Part shown: positions 24,257 through 31,844 of the stretch, piece by piece
Position numbering within the stretch: the stretch's first letter is position 1
Layout: the number at the start of each line of letters is the position of its first letter
Source: a bacterium UBP6_UBA1177
Lineage (GTDB): Bacteria; UBP6; UBA1177
Direction: 5' to 3'
DNA: 51,307 bases
NCBI GenBank assembly: GCA_002310995.1
Contig: DBYV01000034.1
Coordinates: 1-51,307, forward strand
The notes under the pieces: model-generated
The model's input: only the letters and a program-made list of their open reading frames with translations
Database searches by the model: none
Told to the model about the DNA's origin: nothing
Program-made: the position numbers and the translations under genes

Positions 24257-25204
24257 ATGTCTCTTTTGTCAAAAGAACGCTTCTTTACCGATAAACTTTA
24301 TTCGGCAAGATGGTTCAAATCCTACTTTCTTATAATTTTCGGCTCGATGATAATGGCGTCCGGCTACTCATTTTTCGCAGACCCGCACAGAATTGTTCCG
24401 GGCGGTGTTTACGGTACGGCCATCGTCATCCATCACGTCTTCGGATTCCCCACAGGAACGGTCGGTCTCATGTTCAACATCCCGCTTTTCGCACTCGGCA
24501 TATACCTTCTGGGACCTCGTTTCGGCGTAAAAACCTTCGTCGGTACGATCGCGACTTCGTTTTTCATCGACTTCCAGTCGAAAATGATAGAAAATTTCAA
24601 ATGGTTCCGTCCGAAAGATCTCGCTGAAGGGCAGGAATACATCGCTTCACCGGTTCAGGATCCGTTTCTTGCCAGTCTGGTTGCCGGCGTTCTCATCGGA
24701 GTCGGACTCGCCCTTATTTTCAGAGCGAAAGCATCAACCGGCGGCAGCGACATCATCGCGCAGATAATCAACAAATACACTAAAATTTCTGTCGGTCAGC
24801 TGCTTATCTTCATTGATTCGGCAATCGTTTCGATAGGCGTCATCGCTTTCAAGGACTTCTCACTCGCGCTCTACGCCCTCATCACGATCTATCTCACAGG
24901 CAAGGTGCTTGACGCTGTAATGCTCGGCGGAAACAACAGAAAAGCTGTTTTTGTAGTCTCCTCGAAACACGAGGAGATCAGCGATTTTATCCTCCACAAA
25001 CTGAGAAGAGGCGGAACATTCTTCTTCGCTCAGGGAATGTACGGCCGCGACGACAAAAAAGTCATCTACACTGCACTCAGCCGCCGCGAACTTTCGGCTT
25101 TGCAGGATTTCGTTAGAGACACCGACAAAGATGCTTTCATTTCCGTTTTCGACACGAACCAGATCTACGGACGCGGATTCCTTCCGCTTTCAGAAGAAAA
25201 ATAG
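24257..25204 (+). CDS. YitT family membrane protein (DUF161-DUF2179)
   Basis: 315 residues from the ATG at 24257 with GGAG upstream. The N-terminal two thirds hold five or six membrane helices with YitT motifs: SGYSFFADPHRIVPGGVYGTA, FPTGTVGLMFNIPLF, ASTGGSDIIAQIINKYTKIS and GQLLIFIDSAIV. The C-terminal cytoplasmic DUF2179 domain carries KAVFVVSSKHEEISDFIL, GTFFFAQGMYGRDDKKVIY and DAFISVFDTNQIYGRGF. Length is typical. The physiological role of YitT proteins is not established. Divergently transcribed from the small Cys protein gene. Confidence 0.92.
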   Translation: MSLLSKERFFTDKLYSARWFKSYFLIIFGSMIMASGYSFFADPHRIVPGGVYGTAIVIHHVFGFPTGTVGLMFNIPLFALGIYLLGPRFGVKTFVGTIATSFFIDFQSKMIENFKWFRPKDLAEGQEYIASPVQDPFLASLVAGVLIGVGLALIFRAKASTGGSDIIAQIINKYTKISVGQLLIFIDSAIVSIGVIAFKDFSLALYALITIYLTGKVLDAVMLGGNNRKAVFVVSSKHEEISDFILHKLRRGGTFFFAQGMYGRDDKKVIYTALSRRELSALQDFVRDTDKDAFISVFDTNQIYGRGFLPLSEEK

Positions 25205-25298
25205 CACCGGAATTTCAGGTTTAAGATTACAATTTTGATTCATTTGTAAAAATTATACTATTTTAAAATTGCATAAAATGGATTTTTGTTTAAAATAT

Positions 25299-25312
25299 CT
25301 CGTTTAAACGAG
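25299..25312 (+). promoter_or_regulatory. Perfect palindrome overlapping the ribosome-binding site of the first methyltransferase gene
   Basis: CTCGTTTAAACGAG is a perfect 14-base palindrome whose last two bases are the first two of AGGAGG (25311-25316). A protein bound here would block transcription or translation start of the restriction-modification operon, and as RNA it could fold back. Function is inferred from position only. Confidence 0.55.
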
Positions 25313-25323
25313 GAGGCAAACAA

Positions 25324-26295
25324 ATGAAAATAGTATCTCTTTTTAGTGGTGCTGGCGGTCTTGATTTAGGAATAAAACAGTCTGGGAACAAAATCATTTG
25401 GGCGAACGATTTTGACAAAAATGCTGTAGAAACCTATGCCCACAATATAGGTGATGAAATTTGCTTGGCAGATATTTCCACAATCGACATAAAAACAATT
25501 CCTAATTGTGATGTGGTAATTGGCGGTTTTCCTTGCCAGGGATTTTCCCAAGCGAATCTCAAAAGAACAATTGACGATGAACGAAACACCCTTTATAAGT
25601 TTTATTATCAGGTGATCGAGGAAAAGCAACCACTTTATTTCATTGCAGAAAATGTCAAAGGCATTTTAAGTTTAGGAAACGGCAATGTTATAAAGCAAAT
25701 CCTTTCAGATTTCGAATCAGCTGGATATGTTGTTGAGCTTCACAAAGTAAATATGGCAAACTATGGAGTTCCACAGACAAGAGAACGTGTTGTCATTATT
25801 GGGCAAAATAAGAAAAAAGTCGGAAAAACGATGCTTTTTAAATTTCCAGAAGAATCACATTCAAAAGACGGACAAAACGGTTTGCCTAAATGGATTACTA
25901 TAAAAGAAGCTCTTGATAAATATCCAAATCCAGATCAACCAAATAGTTTGTGCAATCATGTTTACTCCAAGTATAAAGTCGTTTATAGAAATTTTACTGC
26001 ACACCGTAAAACAAATCCCGACTATCCTTCCCCAACAATTTTGGCTCGAGGGAATGGTAAGGGCGGGGTCTGTGCTATTCCGCACTACAATGGAGAAAGA
26101 CGACTTACTATCCGCGAAAGTGCTGCCATTCAGACTTTTCCCGATGACTTCGAGTTTTTCGGCTCAATGGGCTCCTGTTACAGGCAGATTGGAAATGCTG
26201 TTCCTGTAAAATTCGCAGAATTATTGGGAAAAGAATTGATAAGAATTGAAAAAGATGAACTTTGTGAAAAAATTAAGGAGAAAAAAACCGCATGA
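25324..26295 (+). CDS. C5-cytosine DNA methyltransferase 1
   Basis: 323 residues, complete set of C5-methylase motifs: I (SLFSGAGGLDLG), IV with catalytic Cys71 (GGFPCQGFS), VI (FIAENVKGI), VIII (QTRERVVIIG), IX and X (RQIGNAVPV). The target-recognition region lies between about residues 190 and 260. It transfers a methyl group from S-adenosylmethionine to cytosine C5 at an unknown site. The second methylase starts within its stop codon (ATGA overlap) and an HNH nuclease follows, so it is part of a type II restriction-modification system. The DNA is more AT-rich by eye than neighbouring genes, a sign of transfer. Confidence 0.95.
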   Translation: MKIVSLFSGAGGLDLGIKQSGNKIIWANDFDKNAVETYAHNIGDEICLADISTIDIKTIPNCDVVIGGFPCQGFSQANLKRTIDDERNTLYKFYYQVIEEKQPLYFIAENVKGILSLGNGNVIKQILSDFESAGYVVELHKVNMANYGVPQTRERVVIIGQNKKKVGKTMLFKFPEESHSKDGQNGLPKWITIKEALDKYPNPDQPNSLCNHVYSKYKVVYRNFTAHRKTNPDYPSPTILARGNGKGGVCAIPHYNGERRLTIRESAAIQTFPDDFEFFGSMGSCYRQIGNAVPVKFAELLGKELIRIEKDELCEKIKEKKTA

Positions 26296-27206
26296 AAGTT
26301 GTTTCTTTGTTTAGCGGTGCCGGCGGTTTGGATCTTGGTTTTAAAATGGCCGGACACGAAATTATCTGGGCAAATGACAACTTTCTTGATGCAGTAGAAA
26401 CATACAGAAAAAATCTTGGAGACCACATTATTTGTGAGGACATTTATAAAATTGATATTTCACAAATTCCAGACTGTGATATCGTAATAGGCGGCTTCCC
26501 TTGCCAAGGATTTTCTATCGCAAACATGAAACGCCATGCTGATGACAGCCGAAATGAACTTTATAAAATGCTTATTAAAGTAATAGTTACCAAACAACCG
26601 AAATTCTTTGTGGCAGAAAATGTCAAGGGGATTCTTTCGCTGGAACACGGTGAAGTTATAAAAATGATAATGAATGATTTCAACAGCATAGGATATACTT
26701 CAGAATATCGCGTTCTCAACGCAGCGAATTACGGGGTGCCGCAATTGAGAAACAGAGTTGTAATCGTAGGTGTCCGAAACGATATTGATTTTAAATACCA
26801 ATATCCTTTACCGACTCACAACGCCAACGGAGACAACGGATTAAAAAAATGGGTTTCTGTAAGAGAGGCCATGAAAGATATTCCTGATCCTGACCAACCA
26901 AATTCTCTGCTTAATCATACATATTCTCAGTTCAAGTTGAAATTCAACGGCTATTTAGGCAATCGTACCATTGACCCTGACAAGCCAGCTCCCACCGTTA
27001 CGGCGCGAGGAGATGACAAAGGCGGAGTTGTAGTTCTTCATCACCCGAACAATCGAAGACGTATGACATGCCGTGAACTTGCCACAGTGCAAAGCTTTCC
27101 TCTCGATTATGAATTTGTCGGGACTCGTTCATCTGTCTACCGTCAAATCGGAAATGCGGTTCCACCGCTTTTAGGTAAAGCGATAGCAGAACAGTTTAAC
27201 TTATAA
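26292..27206 (+). CDS. C5-cytosine DNA methyltransferase 2
   Basis: 304 residues. Same motif order as the preceding enzyme (SLFSGAGGLDLG, Cys71 in GGFPCQGFS, FVAENVKGI, QLRNRVVIVG, RQIGNAVPP). Over the first 80 aligned residues I count 55 identical with no gap, so the pair arose by duplication. The recognition region is also alike (PDQPNSLxNHxYS, PAPTVTARGDDKGGV), so both may read related targets, for instance the two strands of an asymmetric site. The ATG overlaps the upstream stop by four bases and AAGGAG lies in the end of the first gene. The HNH gene begins 13 bases downstream. Confidence 0.95.
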   Translation: MKVVSLFSGAGGLDLGFKMAGHEIIWANDNFLDAVETYRKNLGDHIICEDIYKIDISQIPDCDIVIGGFPCQGFSIANMKRHADDSRNELYKMLIKVIVTKQPKFFVAENVKGILSLEHGEVIKMIMNDFNSIGYTSEYRVLNAANYGVPQLRNRVVIVGVRNDIDFKYQYPLPTHNANGDNGLKKWVSVREAMKDIPDPDQPNSLLNHTYSQFKLKFNGYLGNRTIDPDKPAPTVTARGDDKGGVVVLHHPNNRRRMTCRELATVQSFPLDYEFVGTRSSVYRQIGNAVPPLLGKAIAEQFNL

Positions 27207-27219
27207 AGGAGATTAGCAA

Positions 27220-28497
27220 ATGTTCAGTAAATCTTTTGTTCCACAAAAGCCGTTTGAAAATTTTAAGTGGAAATGGGCTTCATTAACCCCTACCGAAAAC
27301 ATAAATGACCCCATTGTTCTGCTTGGCGTTCTTTTTAGACTAAACTCCCTTTCAAAGAAAAATGTCAAATTCAGTTCCGAAGAATATGCCGCAGCAATGC
27401 AGGACTTGCAAGCTGATCTTGACAGAGCCAACATCACAGTAAACCTAACGGAAAGAACAGGAGATAGAAACCTTATTCGCAATTCAGGACAGTATTGGAA
27501 AGCACTCGGTTTATTACCAAAAGAAAGAGGTCGTGGTCTCATAAAACTTACTGATTTTGGTAAAGCCGTTGCAGAAAGACAAATATCTAAAACAGAATTT
27601 TCCGCAATAACTATTCAAACACTTTCTCTTCCTAATGACAGAGTGCAACCAAAACAAAATTGTGATTTATGGACTGAACACCATATAAAAATTTTCCCAT
27701 TGAAAATAATTCTTTTTACCTTGCACTTATTGAAAGATCTGAAAATAAATAATGAACCTCAAGGGTGGATAACCGCTAACGAGCTCATAAAAATAATTAT
27801 TCCGCTCTCTGCATGCAACGCAAGTAATAATGATTATGCGAATTTTATTTATTGGCATCGTACGAACCAAATAAGTCTCGAAAATTGGCCAGATTGTGCA
27901 CCCGAACCTAATGATAAAAGAATGGCAAGAGAATACCTCTTGTTTTTAAAACATTATGGCTACATAACATCGGACAATACAGATAGTCAGGATCGCTATG
28001 GGCAAAAGTATATTTATAACGAAGAACTCGATGAAGAAATCATGAGAATTTTGGAAGTTTCACAAAGCAAAATCGATTTTTTCGAATTTATGAAAAACTC
28101 TAGCAACATTTCAGCAGCTGTTAAAAATATTGAGAGAAAACGTTATAATACTAATAACTCTCGACCATTACAAGCACAATTTAGACAAGACTTATTTTCT
28201 GTTTCAGACCGTTGCCTCATTACTCGTGTCCGAATGCCAGGACTTTTGGAAGCAGCACATATAATGCCATATAAATACAATGGTCCCGACAGCAGAGATA
28301 ACGGCATTTTGCTTAGAAAAGATATTCACTACCTTTTTGATTCTGGCAATTTGCGAATTGATGTTGAGGGAAATGTTGTTATTTCACAACCTGTGCTGGA
28401 AGATTATGGCAGAATAATTCCTGAAAAAATAAATATTCCTGACTATGTAAACAAAGATTATATCCGTTGGAGATGGGATAATTACGATGGTGAATAA
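27220..28497 (+). CDS. HNH-family restriction endonuclease (type II)
   Basis: 425 residues, AAGGAG before the ATG. The C-terminal ~100 residues form an HNH_2-type nuclease: CLIT (C332), EAAHIMPYK (H347), DNGILLRKDIHYLFDSG (N361, H370, F373, D374). The N-terminal ~300 residues are helical with no family I can name (LTDFGKAVAERQISKTEF resembles a winged helix) and presumably bind DNA. Cotranscribed with two C5 methylases, which should protect its site. HNH enzymes with two C5 methylases are known in systems with asymmetric sites such as Eco31I/BsaI, but similarity to that enzyme cannot be claimed from motif level alone. No C-protein gene was found. Confidence 0.85.
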   Translation: MFSKSFVPQKPFENFKWKWASLTPTENINDPIVLLGVLFRLNSLSKKNVKFSSEEYAAAMQDLQADLDRANITVNLTERTGDRNLIRNSGQYWKALGLLPKERGRGLIKLTDFGKAVAERQISKTEFSAITIQTLSLPNDRVQPKQNCDLWTEHHIKIFPLKIILFTLHLLKDLKINNEPQGWITANELIKIIIPLSACNASNNDYANFIYWHRTNQISLENWPDCAPEPNDKRMAREYLLFLKHYGYITSDNTDSQDRYGQKYIYNEELDEEIMRILEVSQSKIDFFEFMKNSSNISAAVKNIERKRYNTNNSRPLQAQFRQDLFSVSDRCLITRVRMPGLLEAAHIMPYKYNGPDSRDNGILLRKDIHYLFDSGNLRIDVEGNVVISQPVLEDYGRIIPEKINIPDYVNKDYIRWRWDNYDGE

Positions 28498-28512
28498 CCA
28501 TCGTTTCAGGAT

Positions 28513-28536
28513 AAAAAAAACCGCCCTTTCGGGCGG
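28513..28536 (-). terminator. Rho-independent terminator of rpsU
   Basis: On the minus strand CCGCCC-GAAA-GGGCGG (28521-28536) followed by eight T (28513-28520), about 20 bases after the rpsU stop. The GAAA tetraloop and T-run make it a strong terminator in that direction only; it is not followed by T on the plus strand. Confidence 0.93.
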
Positions 28537-28555
28537 CCTCAACCAAAAAAAGGAG

Positions 28556-28771
28556 TTAACCTCTTTTTTTCTTCATGTTTTTTCTGCGTCTTCTCTCCGC
28601 TTCTTCCTTTTTCAGGCGGTTACGGACTGACGGCGGCTCGTAATGACGACGTTTTTTGATTTCTTTGTAAAGACCTTCGAGAGCCATTTTTTTCTTGAGG
28701 ATCTTTATCGCCTTTTCGAGATCGTCGGAAACATAAACCTCCAAAGGAGCGATGATTTTCTGTCTACGCAT
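28556..28771 (-). CDS. rpsU: 30S ribosomal protein S21
   Basis: 71 residues: PLEVYVSDDLEKAIKILKKK, then KRRHYEPPSVRNRLKKEEAE and a basic tail RRRRKNMKKKRG, the whole S21 family pattern. The ATG at 28771 follows AGGTGGTG; a GTG 12 bases earlier lies within that site. S21 helps 30S subunits begin translation at Shine-Dalgarno sites. Single-gene unit with promoter 28828-28855 and terminator 28513-28536. Confidence 0.96.
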   Translation of the reverse strand: MRRQKIIAPLEVYVSDDLEKAIKILKKKMALEGLYKEIKKRRHYEPPSVRNRLKKEEAERRRRKNMKKKRG

Positions 28772-28827
28772 GGTTTTCACCACCTTTCATACTTCTGATT
28801 TGTTAATAACAACATGAAGCGGCAGGG

Positions 28828-28855
28828 ATTGTAGACAAAAAAGTGCTTTTGTCAA
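28828..28855 (-). promoter_or_regulatory. Promoter of rpsU
   Basis: Minus strand perfect TTGACA (28850-28855), 16-base spacer, TACAAT (28828-28833), then CCCTGCCGC. Confidence 0.82.
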
Positions 28856-28891
28856 GGGGAAACCTCACCCCTTTACTTCCCCTCTCTGTTC

Positions 28892-29025
28892 TGACCCCCA
28901 AAGTTTGGACACCCATTAAAGAGAGGTGGAAAAATGGGAGTAAATCATTATCCTTTGGAGTTGCGTGAGCAGGTTTTGACAGAGTATGAGTTAGGCTTAG
29001 GCGGTTATCGGAGATTGGCGAGCCG
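28892..29025 (+). pseudogene. IS3/IS150-type insertion sequence remnant (left end and OrfA N-terminus)
   Basis: A typical left terminal repeat, TGACCCCCAAAGTTTGGACA (28892-28911), then a ribosome-binding site and an OrfA start at 28934: MGVNHYPLELREQVLTEYEL followed by GLGGYRRLA, the first half of the HTH domain. Similarity stops there, where a dispersed repeat begins (29026-29085). No right terminal repeat is present, so the rest was lost. It differs from the IS at 5148, with other ends and another OrfA. Confidence 0.75.
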
Positions 29026-29085
29026 CCCGCGCTCCGACAGGCTCACTTCGACCTCGCTCACTTCGACAAGCTCAGTGACCTCGCT
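29026..29085. repeat. Dispersed repeat abutting the IS remnant
   Basis: Contains GCTCACTTCGACCTCGCTCA and then the 23-base motif (29059-29081) that is identical to 5088-5110. The motif is partly duplicated in tandem here. The rest of the gap up to thiL (29086-29169) is AT-rich leader with GGAGGTG ahead of thiL; I see no gene in it. Confidence 0.65.
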
Positions 29086-29169
29086 TACATTTGGAATTTA
29101 TTTTTGCCGGGGTTTTTATTTATTTTTTCGGTAGTTTTTGCTAAAAAGCGGCGTTTTTCGGAGGTGAAA

Positions 29170-30075
29170 ATGCTGAATAACAGGGAATGGGAGCTCATAA
29201 ATTTCGCGAAAGGCGGCGAAAATGCGTTCATCGGGGATGACTGTGCGGTGTGGAATGAAAAATCTCTTGTCGTAACTACCGATCATTTCTGCGAAAATGT
29301 CCACTTTGACCTTTCTTTCATGCCGGCTGAGGCTGTGGGATGGCGGCTCATGGCGGCAAATGCGAGCGACGTCATTTCGATGGGATCGAAGCCGACTCAT
29401 TATCTTCTCAATATCGCAATTCCGGAAAACGGCTTTGAAAACGCGAAGAAAATGATCGAAGGAATCCATAATTTTGCAGGAAAATACAATATCGCGCTCC
29501 TCGGCGGCGATACGACTGCGGCCGAAAAATTCACTCTGGGAATCACGATGTTCGGAGAAAAACCCGAAAAACCGCTTCTCAGAAGCGCGGCGAAACCGGG
29601 AGATTTTGTCTATCTCGCGGCTGAAACTGGTCTTTCTCTCTGCGGATTCAAGGCTCTTAAAAACAAACTTACGGGCTTCGAAAAATCGATAGAGAGATTT
29701 TTATACCCCGATCCGTTCAAACATATCCCCAATAAAATCAACGAGTTGAACGCAGCGATCGATATAAGTGATTCCCTTTTGAGCGAACTGAAGCTTCTTT
29801 GCAATCTGTCGAATGTCTCGATGGAAATCGACTTTGACAAAATCCCTGTTCATGAAGAAGTTGCCAAGTACAGCCGCACTTATTCCGAACCGCTTGAAAG
29901 ACTTCTTTTCGGAAGCGGAGAAGAGTTCATAATGCTATTCAGTGCAGATCACAAAATCGACGGAGCATTCGAAATAGGAAAAGTAACTGACAAACCAGGA
30001 CAGAAACTTGAAATTATTGGCAAAAACGGCGTTACTCACGCTGATTCTATCAAACTTTTTTCTCATTTCGGCTGA
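29170..30075 (+). CDS. thiL: Thiamine-monophosphate kinase
   Basis: 301 residues from the ATG behind GGAGGTG (the frame extends upstream through repeat sequence). PurM-like ATPase family motifs: FIGDDCAVW (metal-binding Asp pair), VVTTDHFCENVHFD, AANASDVISMGSKP, LLGGDTTAAEKFT, and in the C-terminal half NAAIDISDSLLSELK and GSGEEFIMLF. ThiL phosphorylates thiamine monophosphate to the diphosphate cofactor. I see no TPP riboswitch upstream. The next gene begins inside its last 68 bases in another frame. Confidence 0.93.
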   Translation: MLNNREWELINFAKGGENAFIGDDCAVWNEKSLVVTTDHFCENVHFDLSFMPAEAVGWRLMAANASDVISMGSKPTHYLLNIAIPENGFENAKKMIEGIHNFAGKYNIALLGGDTTAAEKFTLGITMFGEKPEKPLLRSAAKPGDFVYLAAETGLSLCGFKALKNKLTGFEKSIERFLYPDPFKHIPNKINELNAAIDISDSLLSELKLLCNLSNVSMEIDFDKIPVHEEVAKYSRTYSEPLERLLFGSGEEFIMLFSADHKIDGAFEIGKVTDKPGQKLEIIGKNGVTHADSIKLFSHFG

Positions 30076-30460
30076 AAATATCTGCGGTTATCCCAAAGAT
30101 GCGACAGTTGAAGTGACTTCGCAGACAGGCGGGAAAAAATTCTTTTCAGTCGGGATCGCCGAAACTGACGAAAAGCATGAAAAAGGGCTCATGTATTGCA
30201 AAAAAATGGAAAAAAATCAGGGACTTTTCTTTATTTTTGACAATGACCGAGAGCGTTTTTTCTGGATGAAAAATACCACTATCGAACTTGCGGTAATCTT
30301 TATCGACCGCGATTTCAATGTCGTTTCGGTGCGCCGCGGCGTTCCTCTGAGCAAAACCACGCTTCCAAGCGTAAAACCGGTAAAATTCGTCCTTGAAGTG
30401 AACTGGGAGACAGGAAAATCAATCCTTCCAGGCGACAAAATCAAGATGAAAATGCTGTAG
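30008..30460 (+). CDS. DUF192 family exported protein
   Basis: 150 residues, TTG start preceded by AGGACAG. Signal peptide KLLAKTALLTLILSNFFLISA, then the whole DUF192 domain: FSVGIAETDEKHEKGLMYCK, GLFFIFDNDRERFFWMKNTT, LAVIFIDRDFNVVSV and VLEVNWETGKSILPGDKI. DUF192 proteins are small periplasmic or secreted proteins of unknown role. Its first 68 bases overlap the end of thiL, so the start could be questioned, but the signal peptide lies exactly within the overlap and supports it. Confidence 0.85.
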   Translation: MKLLAKTALLTLILSNFFLISAENICGYPKDATVEVTSQTGGKKFFSVGIAETDEKHEKGLMYCKKMEKNQGLFFIFDNDRERFFWMKNTTIELAVIFIDRDFNVVSVRRGVPLSKTTLPSVKPVKFVLEVNWETGKSILPGDKIKMKML

Positions 30461-30481
30461 CAGACAAAAGTTAAATTAAAA

Positions 30482-30509
30482 TTGAAAATTTTTTCATTGC
30501 AAATAGAAT
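30482..30509 (+). promoter_or_regulatory. Promoter of the lipoprotein/porin pair
   Basis: TTGAAA (30482-30487), 16-base spacer, TAGAAT (30504-30509), 36 bases before the start codon. Confidence 0.55.
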
Positions 30510-30545
30510 ATTCTGCTTTTTGCTTGATAATCAGAGGTGTTCGTT

Positions 30546-31829
30546 ATGAAAAAATGGTTTTTACCACTAATATTAGTGATTTTTCTGATGGTTTCGTGTG
30601 GCGAAACAACCGGTGAGAAGCCTGTAAACAAAGGACTCGCTGGATTTGCTGTGGAATTTTCCAAAGACTTCGATTTGGGAAGTCCGCAAAAGAGAATTGG
30701 CAACTATGGAGAAGATATTGTCACGAAGATAAACATTACGGCGCTAGGTTACGACAATAAGCCTCTCACTGATTACAGCGGCGAAATTGAAATAGGCCTG
30801 CTTTACGGTGAAATAAAAATGGAGAACGAGCGTCCGATGATACACAACGGGTATGCCGGAGACATCGAAGTAAAAATGAGAAACTGCCTTGATAACAACC
30901 GTGTCGTAGTTAAGGAAGTAAAAAAGCACGAAGGCGACGAAACCACCGAACAGACGGGCAAAATGGGTGTTTCGCCTGTTTTTTACCCGCAAGTTGCTAC
31001 GATTTCAGCGATTCAAGGCACTATCAAAGAGGGGACAAAAGGCAATCAGTCCGCTTTTAACAAACGCAATCTCACTTTGAAAGACAGGAAAATGGTTGTT
31101 ACCGCAGTTATCGAAGGAGGTTTCTATCTGCATGAAGTCGGAGTCGATGATTATTCCTCGATTTATATGTATACCTACTCGACCCCATATGTTGACGACA
31201 ATATTGAAGATACAACGGCGCTTCCTGTCGGAGCTCTGATTGAAAGCGCAAACGGCTCTGTTTTCGAGTTTTTCGGATTCACGGAAATGAGTTTCCCGAC
31301 CTTCAAGCCTGTTTATGTCGAAAAAGACGGTAAAATGACAATAAAAACCGATAAATCGCTCATTCCTGAGCCTAAGGATATCAGTGAAATTATTCCAGAA
31401 TTTATTGAAATTGAAGACGGTGATGAAGGCCTCTCTGAAACAGAGAAAGAAACCAAAAAAGCAAAAATAAAGACACACAACAAAATGGTAGAAAAGACAT
31501 TGGAAAAGTATGAAGCTTCGCTTGTAACGGTTAAAAATGTTGCTGTCGAGTGGTTTAACGAGAACGATTCATCTTTTGTTGAATACTCGCAGTTTCCACT
31601 TAGAATGAATACTTCAGACAAATATGTGAAAAGGCACATTCTGGCACAGACGCTCTACACCGCACCGCTTTTTAACGCTGTTGCTGAAAAACCTCAAAAA
31701 GAGACTGGCGAGTCACTGCACCACTATAATTTCACGGGAATTTTAAAACAGCATACAAGTGCGAGACCGACATGGATTCTTGTTCCAAGAGATATGAATG
31801 ATATTGAATGTTTGGATTGTGATGAATAA
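30546..31829 (+). CDS. Lipoprotein of unknown family
   Basis: 427 residues from the ATG behind GAGGTG. Lipobox MVS-C (LMVSCGETTG). The protein has Ig-like or OB-fold-like beta segments (KINITALGYDNKPLTDYSGE; ATISAIQGTIKEGTKGN; RKMVVTAVIEGGFYLHE), a Glu/Lys-rich helical insert (about 290-320, EGLSETEKETKKAKIKTHNK) and a C-terminal part that ends in ECLDCDE. The TISAIQ element and the layout resemble one repeat of the 18753-20363 lipoprotein, so they may share a fold. The porin-like gene follows after 15 bases and is likely a partner. Confidence 0.65.
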   Translation: MKKWFLPLILVIFLMVSCGETTGEKPVNKGLAGFAVEFSKDFDLGSPQKRIGNYGEDIVTKINITALGYDNKPLTDYSGEIEIGLLYGEIKMENERPMIHNGYAGDIEVKMRNCLDNNRVVVKEVKKHEGDETTEQTGKMGVSPVFYPQVATISAIQGTIKEGTKGNQSAFNKRNLTLKDRKMVVTAVIEGGFYLHEVGVDDYSSIYMYTYSTPYVDDNIEDTTALPVGALIESANGSVFEFFGFTEMSFPTFKPVYVEKDGKMTIKTDKSLIPEPKDISEIIPEFIEIEDGDEGLSETEKETKKAKIKTHNKMVEKTLEKYEASLVTVKNVAVEWFNENDSSFVEYSQFPLRMNTSDKYVKRHILAQTLYTAPLFNAVAEKPQKETGESLHHYNFTGILKQHTSARPTWILVPRDMNDIECLDCDE

Positions 31830-31844
31830 CCACGGAGAACTATT

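Noticed and set aside
28521..28536. Bidirectional terminator also serving the HNH endonuclease gene
   Set aside because: In the plus direction the stem is followed by CCTCAACC rather than T residues, so only the rpsU direction is supported.
29086..29169. TPP riboswitch upstream of thiL
   Set aside because: The leader is short, AT-rich and lacks the conserved CUGAGA and ACYUGA blocks.
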